DNA of 64,000 nt. Origin: Ctena decussata. Taxonomy: Eukaryota > Mollusca > Bivalvia > Lucinida > Lucinidae. A program made the position numbers and the translations under genes. The notes under the pieces were generated by a model. The model made no database searches and was not told the origin of the DNA. It worked only from the letters and a program-made list of their open reading frames with translations. The DNA lies in NCBI GenBank assembly GCA_963989385.1, contig OZ022501.1, positions 940,001 to 1,004,000 of the forward strand. The letters run 5' to 3'. Shown here piece by piece: positions 56,528-64,000 of the stretch. Numbering within the stretch: the first letter of the stretch is position 1; the number at the start of each line of letters is the position of its first letter.

Positions 56528-57065
56528 ATGTAGGTTAAAAATGACACAGTCTCCATGCTTGTGATAGTCTCCTTAAACTATAATAGCAGAGATTCTTGTT
56601 CTGTAGCAGCTTGCTTGCATGTTAGAAGTGATCCCCTAAACTCTGTTACAAATAAGAACTTATATTTCAACTTCAATTTTTATACAACTTGTAAATATGG
56701 CCTAGGACCAATGTACTTATGGCCAAGGACCAATGTACTTATCGCAATTATGGTAGAAATAGTTTTGCAAGGTAAACTTAAAACAGTGTTTTAATAAATT
56801 TCGAAATTTCAAGCTTCAAGCCTGCTTTCATGTGCATAATGTGCCCAGTGTACATGACTGACGGTGACCGTATTTCCAAAACTGAATGGATTTCAACAAA
56901 ATCATGTGCATTGTGTAAGAGAAATGTTACTGTTTACTTTCATGAGTAATGTTATGTACAAATGTGTATATCTTCTGTAGGAGTGTGTCTGTCAAAAACT
57001 TTTCTAATCCCCCTTGTACCAAAATGATGCTCCAAGTTCTGAGGAGAATTCCCTTAACTGTTAAA
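56528..57065. other. Noncoding
   Basis: A short direct repeat GGACCAATGTACTTAT (56705, 56725). No gene seen. Confidence 0.4.
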
Positions 57066-57537
57066 ACAGTTAAAACAGGGGCCGTATTTATAAAATGACT
57101 TAAGTCGTTGCTATGCTGTTGCTAAGGCTACATTTCTATGAAGTAGATTCCCTAAAACTATGAAATTTGCTCTGAGGAGAATTCCCTTAACTGTTAAAAC
57201 AGTTAAAACAGGGGCCGCATTTATAAAATGACTTAAGTCGTTGCTATGCTGTTGCTAAGGCTACAATGACTTAAGTCGTTGCTATGCTGTTGCTAAGGCT
57301 ACATTTCTATGAAGTAGATTCCCTAAAACTATGAAATTTGCTCTGGAGGAACAGTCTTTTTAAGGCTACATTTCTATGAAGGAGATTCCCTAAAACTATG
57401 AAAGTTGCTCTGGAGAAACAGTCTTTTCAGACTGTTCTGCCAGAGCAAATTTCGTAGTTGTAGGGAATCTCCTTCATAAAAACTGTGCCTTAGCAACAGC
57501 ATAGCAACGACTTAAGTCATTTTTAAATACAGCCCCA
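57039..57537. repeat. Fold-back MITE expanded by internal direct duplications
   Basis: Outer ends AGGGGCCGTATTTATAAA and TTTTTAAATACAGCCCC. The left arm block GACTTAAGTCGTTGCTATGC appears three times (about 57101, 57231, 57268) and once inverted (about 57493-57520). A 134-base unit starting TCTGAGGAGAATTCCC is tandemly duplicated (57039, 57173). Confidence 0.75.
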
Positions 57538-58704
57538 GATCTTTAAGTACCCTCTTGAGTGCTATCACTAAAATGTTAAAAAATAATCTCTGAGTTCTGT
57601 GGTAGTCTCATTATACTGTTAAAGTTGGTCCTTCCTGTTCTGCAGAAGTTTCACTGATGTATTATAAAATGATCTTTCAAGTCTCATGACAGTCTCACTC
57701 ATCCTCTGAGTTTTGTTTGGTGCTTGTCTCACAAACTGTTAAACTGATCCTCTACTCCGCAACAAGTCTCACCACAATTTTAAAACTATCTTTCTGGTTC
57801 TGTAATAGTCTCACTAAAATTTTGGAACAAGTACCACAATGTCAGAGACAGTGCTCCATATTACATGATAAAACTACCACTAAAATGTATTAACTAATCC
57901 CAAAAAATAAAACGAAACTTTCTTTCTAAAAACTCTGCCAGCACTCTGCTGGTAAAGTTCTGCTGTCACTCAGAGATAAAACTTGGCACATTTAAAAACA
58001 AAAATTTGCTCTATCGTTTTCTCTTCTTAGAAGTTGGTTCACTGTCTGGTGCGGTAGACTGTCTTCTCTTGTCACCATTGTTAAACAAACGATACGTACA
58101 GGTGTTAAGGAAAATATGATAACGTGAATGGGTGCAGGTCCATGCTTTTCTGCCATTATATTAAAAGAGGATATTTTTTGGTGACTTGTATTGGCTTCCC
58201 AGTTGGAAACTGTACTGAAAAGGGGTCTACTTGTGAAGGAAAGAATTTGCTCCCCAAGGGGAACAAATTCTTTTCTTAATAAGTAGACCCTCAAATGAAT
58301 AGGGAGGCAACAACGGAAATAACAATGTTGCTGTTCTTGAAAGTGTGTTCATTCATCTTAATAAAGACTAAAGTCTTCATTAAATAGCTTAATATATGGC
58401 TTTGGCTGTAACATAGACATTGCCTGAGCCCTAAATAGTCATTTCTCTATGTATGATATTAAAGCATTTTGTTGGGATATAACAAGATCTTGAAGAAAAA
58501 TAACTGGCAACGTATTTTACACAGAAAGTTGACAAAATATCTTCATGCCTGCTGAACTTCAAAACAAACTGGCTGAAACCTGTACAAGGAGTTGCAACTG
58601 TATCGTAAATCCAACTAGTTAAAAAAAATAAATCTATGTCTGTAAAATAGTTTACGCAGGAAATGGACTAAATCATAAGCAAATGAAGCCATTATAACAA
58701 TATG
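57538..58704. other. Downstream of the MDC1-like stop; includes a hairpin repeat
   Basis: Probably contains the 3' untranslated region of the MDC1-like gene. A hairpin with GAATTTGCTCCCCAAGG against CCAAGGGGAACAAATTC lies at about 58232-58290, part of a dispersed family also near 41660 and 59085. No poly(A) site was assigned. Confidence 0.4.
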
Positions 58705-58899
58705 TTAACCGTTGATCCATAATAATGCAAAAGGATATGAATTAAGATCAGGCTCCTGTCTAAGGGCCCCAGTGAGTATAAACTCGGCACTGACCACTGG
58801 TATTCCAGCCTTGACGGCCCCATCACACATAGCCTTGTCCTCATCACAGGATATCACAATTGTCTGTTCACTGGCTGTCTTTGGTATAGTGGCCAAAAA
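58705..58899 (-). CDS. MDC1: MDC1-like, last coding exon (end of BRCT2)
   Basis: Acceptor TGTATTTCAG, then FLATIPKTASEQTIVISC...AGIPVVSAEFILTGALRQE and the C-terminus ALLWING before TAA. It starts in phase 0. VSAEFILTG is the conserved BRCT tryptophan-region equivalent as found in MDC1 (SPEFLLTG). Confidence 0.88.
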   Translation of the reverse strand, partial: FLATIPKTASEQTIVISCDEDKAMCDGAVKAGIPVVSAEFILTGALRQEPDLNSYPFALLWING

Positions 58900-61800
58900 C
58901 TGAAATACAGATGTGAAGTTGAGAAATCTTTTCCAAACAATATCGAGAATAACTTATGGCTATCTAACAAACAGTTCTACATATTAGGTGTACAAAATGC
59001 ATGTTACAACACTACCATGATTTTTTTTGCAGCTGCAAGCCTGTTTGTTTAGTTTAGTTTACACAAGGTTTTATTCCAACTAGAGCAAATTATAGCTCCC
59101 GCTAGCGCCACCTCCCTTTAGAGCAAATTCTTTCTTAAAGAAAAGGGAGGTAAAAATGAGAATTGCAGTGTTGCTTCCCCTGAAAGAAATCTCATTCACC
59201 TTAATATATGAACAAGCTGATATTGATATCCAGGAAAGTGCCAAAAAACAGTAGGGGAAAAGTGCACCTTGCAGACCAGATCAGACTTCTTCTTCCTTCA
59301 AGCAGTCTGATCTCAATCTACACTATTTATAAATTGCTGAATTTCGCAAACTGTGTAGAGCCAGAAGAGGTGGCTCATAATGAGCCACCTCTTCTAGCAC
59401 TACACTGTTAGCCTTCTAGCGTTCCAATTCTGAATATGCTATAGCTTGGACAATACTTAAATTTTGTTGTCTGCCTTTTTTGGTACTTTAAGGTCAATGG
59501 GTTATGCCATTTTGGAAGTGGCAGAACCTTACCTTTGCTCCAGCACACTGTATAATATCTGAAAGAGAAAATAAATACATTCTGAAAGGTAAGATCTTTT
59601 AGAAACAATGAAAACATGGCAGAAACGAAAATAGCAGACACAGTTTGATTGAATTTGTTCATGACCAGTAAAGAAATGGTCCAACATTGGGTATATCCCC
59701 TTGCACCTGTTTAAGCAGAACTCCATTTTCAAAACAAGACCTGTCCATGTACAGGATAGCTTGCCTGACAGTGCCTTATCCACCATTTAAAAAACTTTAG
59801 CCAAACATCCAATGCGGACGCTGATATCAAGGTGACATTAACTCTTCCTGTACTTTTGTATATAATAGGCCAGCTAATGATTCAACTAAACTCAATGATC
59901 CCAAAGGACCAGAAAATATATAATCTGCTCTATAGTGAAGTATGCAATGCACAGGCAGGCGAGACACCATATTTTGAGGGATTCTCATTATTCAGCTGTA
60001 AGATGGGGGATTCCCCATCAAGTAATCCCAAAATATGTAATTCAGTCATATTAATTTTCCTATAAGATGAGGTTTTTCCTCCAAAAAATCATCAGTTACA
60101 ACATTTGTCAAGTTTCGAGAATTCAATTGTCCATTTAACAAATAGGTTTTTCTCCCACACAAAACAAAGCTAAACCAGAAACTCAACAAAAAGTTTACGC
60201 CACCGCCGCTGACACCGAAAAAGTATTACCCGTGTCTACCTTCTCCTAGTTCCAGGTGGGACAAAAACCCTAATTATCCATAATATTCAAATTAAGTTTC
60301 AGATGGTTTCAAGACCCGTCAACGAATCATATATATTTGGCTATATGACAATTTTTTTGCATACATAATGACACCAAATAAGCTATAAGATGGATTTTTC
60401 TGTTCCAAAACAATCCCAAAAATCTAGATCTGTCTTAGAAGACAGATCTAGAATTTTGTGATTGATTTGGAGAGGGAAAAATACCCATCTTACAACTGAA
60501 TAAATATACCAGGTCACTTCCCAAAGTACCTTTCATCTGATTTGGTTCTGGCTTGACAGACTTGGTCACATGAATCTTATAGTCAGCCAGGAATGGTCTC
60601 TCACTTGCTTTGTCTAGTGACAGCTGTAGTGAAAATTTAAATTTCTTCTCTGCTCCGTGGTCCTGGATCAAGAATGGGGCTGGATCTGAATAAAGGAAAA
60701 TAAAGCAAATAAGGAAATACATTTTTTTTCAGATACTATACAAAATAAATCTTTTGTGTAATGATAACCAATCCAAACACTAAACAATACAAAAACAATT
60801 TTATTTTTACACCAACTTCTATCAGCATGAGTGTTTTGTTTTTCTTCTCTCTCTCTCTCTCCTCTCTCCCTCTCTCTTTACTTGAATGAGTGCTGTCAAA
60901 ACATAATTTAAAAAAAAAATAACGTTATGAGATGCTTAAGTATCTAACCTGTGAATGCAGCTGGTCATTTACTGACTGTTAATCAAATAAGGCTTCAGAA
61001 AATGGATACCTCTAGACAGACAATACAGAGTAAGAGGATTGGGGTGGGAGATAGTTTGGATGAAGTGGAATGAAACTCAACAAACCTGAGAAAACAGATG
61101 TTCTTTTACTAGACATCAACCACTGTGGGGTGAGGATAGGGACACCTCTAGACAGAGAGCACAGGAACTTCACTGTCCGTCTCACCTACAGTAAAGATCC
61201 ATAGGAGTTGTAAGAAGAAACACAAATTACTATAAAACTTCTAAATATTTGGATAGACAGGTCTGAGCAAACAGTGCAGACACAGATCAGACTGCTCCTA
61301 AAAGGAGCAGTCAGATCATGGTCTACAACGTTTGCCGTTATATCTGCAGCTTTTAGGAGCACTAATGCATTGTAAATATAAAATGTTCCATTTCAGGTAT
61401 CCCAATTTTTTAGAATTTTTATAGTAAAGTGAAACAGTCTCGAAGTGTGAATACCACAGATAGATGTTACCCTTTAGTGGGACAAGTTGGTTTTGAGCCC
61501 ACATTGCACGACTGGCGTGAAATTAAACTATACTGACATTAATTTTGAAACACGCCTTGTAGTACAAAATCTGAATCCATGTTTACAAGGGCAAAATTAA
61601 AATGAGATGACATAAGTCATGGCATGTTTGAGTTTCACTATGATATCCTCAAATACTTCAATCAACAAACAAATGAATAAGGGCTGTAGCCTCTTCATAC
61701 TGGTTTTGTGTGTTCCTTACTTCTTGTCTTTTAACAGAATACAGTTTCACTTAAAAGGGCTATTACAATGCAAAAAGGTAAAACAGGACAACCTTTTCTA

Positions 61801-63638
61801 AAACGCAAAAGAACTTACATGCTCATTAATCAGTGGCGTGGGGCCAGGCCAATAATTTAGCAGGGGACCAAAGACTGTTTTTGCCCCCCCCCCCCCAATA
61901 TTTGAACAATTTTCCACTGTTTTCTTCTCAAAAAATGTCCCATATAGTGTTGCCCTCCCCCCTCCCCCACCCAATATTTCAAACCTTCCTACGCCTATGT
62001 TAATTTGATTTAAAATGTATTACCTGTTTTTATTTAATGTCACATAAACAGTAAATCATTCATGAGGTGGTTATAATGACAGGTTCACAATGTGTTATTG
62101 TCAAAGTATCAAAGTTTTATTTTAAAACTTGTAACCAAAAGCTGTCCCTGTCATCAGTTTCATTTCCATACCTGATCTGTAACCAGATGAGTACAGTCAT
62201 AAACAGAGTTTGCCATTTCTCCACCCAGTTCCTTCACAATCTACAACATAGCATACAAGATTTTAGACATTATGATAGCCACATGATGACCTATACCAAT
62301 AGCCAAAGTCTAGCCCAAACCTAACAAACCTCAACATCTAGGAATGAATATTATTTTTATGGGTTTTACCAATTTATAAATGCCAGCGAATCACTCACAA
62401 ACTATATAAAGCCCAAAGGGCTTAATGTTTAGTTTGTGATTCGCTGGCATTTACACACTGATGAAATGCACACCAATAAATTTCACTTTTTATAATTCCA
62501 ACTAAATCATTTGTATCTGAAAATTGTTGGTTATATTGTGTACCTTAGAAATTGCCATATGGCATTAGTTCCAAGTAGTAGCAATTTTATGGTCTAGCAT
62601 TTACTGACATATAAAAGTATAGAAGCTGTTTTCCATTTGGTCTTCACCAATCAAATTGCACTTAATTACATGTAGCATTATAATATTGAGTTGGCATTAT
62701 TGATCTTAAAATGGGAAGCCAATATGTGAGAGTGCTCAGCATGCAGAGATGTAGATCATTGTTCTGCTATGAGTTTTCCTATGCTCTTAAAAGTCACAAA
62801 ATTTTAAAGCCACTACCACTATTATAGCCTGCATGTTTTAGCCTACATTTTTTCTTAATTCCAGAACAATGTGACAATTTTATCTATTTCAGTTTTACTA
62901 ACTTGACATGTGCCTTGTGGAGAAATATACTGAGACTATCATGAGCCCTGATGGCAGTATTACCTTTTCACTCTGTTCATCAGTTACTCCAGTGAACATC
63001 ACCTTAGGTTTGGAATGGTCAGTCTTCCTGAGTGACGGGGAGCTAGTCAGGTTTGTGTCTAACTTCTTGTTGTTCTCTTTAGGTGTTCCCACTGGGGCTT
63101 TACCTATGGAAGGCAATGGTGCCTGATTATGTGCATGGAAACAGAGCCTTCTCTTTAGTGTATGGGTATGTTACACATACAAAAACTAGCGAAATAGGAA
63201 ATAAGAATAACAAATTTTTCTCAAACAGGTAATTAAGTTTCAAATCATTAAAGTTGTCTGTAAACCTGTCACAAGACGTTTTATATTTAAATTTGTCTCT
63301 GATCCTGTAATTATATGTTTTATAAAATGTTCACAAGTCCAGGTCTACACTGTCTGCTCTGACTTTTGTCTGACTATTTAAAGGGAAAGGTACACTTTCA
63401 GGGGAAGCAACTCTTTTTTTTTTTTTTTTTTCTTTTGGCCTTGAAAAAATGGCAGAATAACATGGCGGAGTTCCCATACACCCCAAGCCATGGTAACCAA
63501 CTTACCTTTATTCTGTTTTGGAGTAACTACGGCAGCAATAGTTGCTCTCCGACTCGTAGTTTTAGGGGTGGCAACTGCTGCCTGAGGCTCTGGCACAGTG
63601 GTTTTTCTTCTTTTTGCTGGAGTCTGCTCATTCAATGC
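58705..63638 (-). CDS. MDC1: MDC1-like DNA damage checkpoint mediator, 3' end of gene (six exons)
   Basis: Six minus-strand exons join in phase into about 204 residues: a basic linker, then two BRCT domains ending in WING and a stop. MDC1 docks on phosphorylated histone H2AX through its C-terminal BRCT pair and recruits repair factors at double-strand breaks. Matching features: KPKVMFTGV (start of BRCT1), HLVTDQ then VRRTVKFLCSLSRGVPIL, EKKFKFSLQLSLDKASERPF (inter-domain), and QTIVISCDED...IPVVSAEFILTGALRQE (BRCT2), each with a clear counterpart in vertebrate MDC1. Exons are 63506-63638, 62964-63103, 62172-62240, 61086-61185, 60530-60685, 59533-59558 and 58705-58899, the first of which encodes the linker; counting it there are seven segments. 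Upstream exons, including any FHA domain, lie beyond the window. PTIP or another BRCT protein is the alternative, but the inter-domain match favours MDC1. Confidence 0.85.
59045..59085 (-). repeat. LINE 3' tail, (AAACT)n type
   Basis: The minus strand reads AATAAAACC...TGTAAACTAAACTAAAC, like the 3' end of the LINE at 17568. It lies in the last MDC1-like intron. Confidence 0.5.
59330..59495. repeat. TTAACTCTTTAAGC MITE family, damaged copy
   Basis: GTGGCTCATAATGAGCCACC and TAAATTTTGTTGTCTGCC recognisable; the ends are eroded. It lies in an intron of the MDC1-like gene. Confidence 0.55.
59533..59558 (-). CDS. MDC1: MDC1-like, 26-base micro-exon (BRCT2 start)
   Basis: Acceptor TTCTCTTTCAG and donor CAAAG before GTAAGG. 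It encodes (D)IIQCAGAK, entering in phase 1 and leaving in phase 0. It is needed: without it the exons on either side do not join in frame, and IIQCAGAKFLATIPK matches the IISCCGG-type start of the second BRCT. Confidence 0.85.
60386..60497. repeat. Hairpin MITE with ATCTAGATCTG arms
   Basis: CCAAAAATCTAGATCTGTC facing GACAGATCTAGAATTTTG; flanks TAAGATGGATTTTTC and AAAATACCCATCTTA form the outer repeat. It ends 33 bases from the MDC1-like exon at 60530. Confidence 0.7.
60530..60685 (-). CDS. MDC1: MDC1-like, inter-BRCT exon
   Basis: Acceptor CTTATTCAG, donor AAAG before GTACTT, phase 1 at both ends. Encodes DPAPFLIQDHGAEKKFKFSL, then LDKASERPFLADYKIHVTKS and PEPNQMK, aligning with the MDC1 segment between and into the BRCTs (EKNFGFSL, GYEIYVTP, PPPQM). 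Confidence 0.88.
61086..61185 (-). CDS. MDC1: MDC1-like, second half of BRCT1
   Basis: Acceptor TTACTGTAG, donor TCTCAG before GTTTGT. Encodes VRRTVKFLCSLSRGVPIL, TPQWLMSSKRTSVFS, including the conserved BRCT tryptophan (W in PQWL). Phase 0 in, phase 1 out. Confidence 0.9.
62172..62240 (-). CDS. MDC1: MDC1-like, middle of BRCT1
   Basis: 69 bases, acceptor ATGTTGTAG, donor GATCAG before GTATGG, phase 0 at both ends. Encodes IVKELGGEMANSVYDCTHLV and TDQ, the GG turn and THLV strand typical of BRCT domains. Confidence 0.9.
62378..62455. repeat. Intronic palindrome
   Basis: AAATGCCAGCGAATCAC at the left and GTGATTCGCTGGCATTT at the right around AAAGCCCAAAGGGCTT. It lies in the MDC1-like intron between the first two BRCT1 exons. 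Confidence 0.85.
62964..63103 (-). CDS. MDC1: MDC1-like, start of BRCT1
   Basis: Encodes (G)KAPVGTPKENNKKLDTN, then LRKTDHSKPKVMFTGVTDEQ, SEK, ending at donor AAAG before GTAATA. The acceptor is taken as TTGCCTTCCATAG because its phase (1) fits the donor of the linker exon. An acceptor at 63123 (ATAATCAG) would give phase 0 and run out of frame with the linker exon as I place it. Confidence 0.8.
63506..63638 (-). CDS. MDC1: MDC1-like, basic linker exon
   Basis: Acceptor TTTAATTTAG, donor ATAAAG before GTAAGT. Encodes ALNEQTPAKRRKTTVPEPQA, then TTSRRATIAAVVTPKQNK: lysine/arginine- and proline-rich with PAKRRK as a possible nuclear localisation signal and TP sites. Low-complexity linkers before the BRCT pair are usual in MDC1. 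Confidence 0.7.
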
Positions 63639-63737
63639 CTAAATTAAACAGAGCAAACTATACAAGAATTCCACAGAAGCTGTGTCTACCCTGCCACAAG
63701 GCGGTACCTGCAGGGCGTGCGGAGGGGGGGGGGCAAG

Positions 63738-63861
63738 ACTTGAGAATGGAGTTACAGCATGCAAACATGTTACATGCATGCAAACATGCTACATGCATGA
63801 CTTGAGAATGGAGTTACAGCATGCAAACATGCTACATGCATGCAAACATGTTACATGCATT
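63738..63861. repeat. 62-base tandem duplication rich in ATGCAT
   Basis: Two units starting GACTTGAGAATGGAGTTAC, each with two GCATGCAAACATG(T/C)TACAT sub-repeats. Noncoding, upstream of the first visible MDC1-like exon. Confidence 0.85.
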
Positions 63862-64000
63862 CAGCCTTCTTTTCTGCATATTGCAGCTGATAAAAGCCAC
63901 CATCAACAGGACAGACAAACAGGCAAGCAAGTCTGAAATTTTACACTAAAGAAAAAACTAAAATATCTTGATACTTTTGTCCTTGTAAACATATCTGATT

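Noticed and set aside
1..64000. CRISPR array
   Set aside because: No regularly spaced identical repeats with unique spacers; the periodic arrays are minisatellite or satellite-like.

Overview
This is a stretch of animal nuclear DNA, most likely from a bivalve mollusc. The pointers are split exons with GT/AG borders, an intron-rich metazoan DNA-repair gene, EGF-like exons, LINEs of the CR1 and RTE kinds, tRNA-derived SINEs, hundreds of bases of fold-back repeats and many simple repeats. The clam-like assignment is an inference from the repeat flavour, not from a search. There are no bacterial-style operons. Long open frames are few; the only long ones belong to retrotransposons. Most host coding sequence is in exons of 26 to 195 bases.

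Layout. 1-6.2 kb: four copies of a duplicon, each carrying a half EGF-like exon on the minus strand beside a 62-70 base intronic palindrome; only one copy keeps both splice sites. 6.5-9.4 kb: a DNA transposon with TTAA flanks, nested with a second transposon family, a clean tRNA SINE and a small zinc-finger frame. 9.4-17.5 kb: noncoding, with simple repeats, a 16-base minisatellite, fold-backs and a ~150-base-period repeat. 17.6-21.6 kb: a CR1-like LINE on the minus strand, with endonuclease and reverse transcriptase, a 2A-like motif at its N-terminus and one frameshift just after the catalytic FADD. 23.6-24.2 kb: a 297-base tandem duplication. 24.9-25.9 kb: an intact LINE ORF1-type gene. 26.8-28.1 kb: another ~150-base-period array, then a complete EGF-like exon on the minus strand. 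28-44 kb: repeats and noncoding DNA with an RTE-type LINE remnant.

44.7-47.4 kb holds the most unusual object: a compact LTR retroelement with two apparently identical 215-base LTRs, a tRNA-Ser-like primer binding site, a polypurine tract and an ATAT target duplication. In place of gag-pol it carries one open frame, which encodes the C-terminal two thirds of a TatD-family nuclease. It sits inside the arm of an older inverted-repeat element. 49.3-50.4 kb: a broken LINE with two PHD-type fingers and an endonuclease domain. 54.1-56.5 kb: a 2,395-base DNA transposon with 463-base inverted repeats that begin CACAGTG and a 5-base target duplication, the terminal signature of the Transib/RAG group.

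58.7-63.6 kb (minus strand) carries the 3' end of an MDC1-like DNA-damage mediator gene: six exons encoding a basic linker and a tandem BRCT pair, including a 26-base exon whose phase closes the frame exactly. The two host genes (EGF-type protein, MDC1-like) look unrelated in function. The rest of the window is dominated by several generations of mobile DNA, much of it nested.
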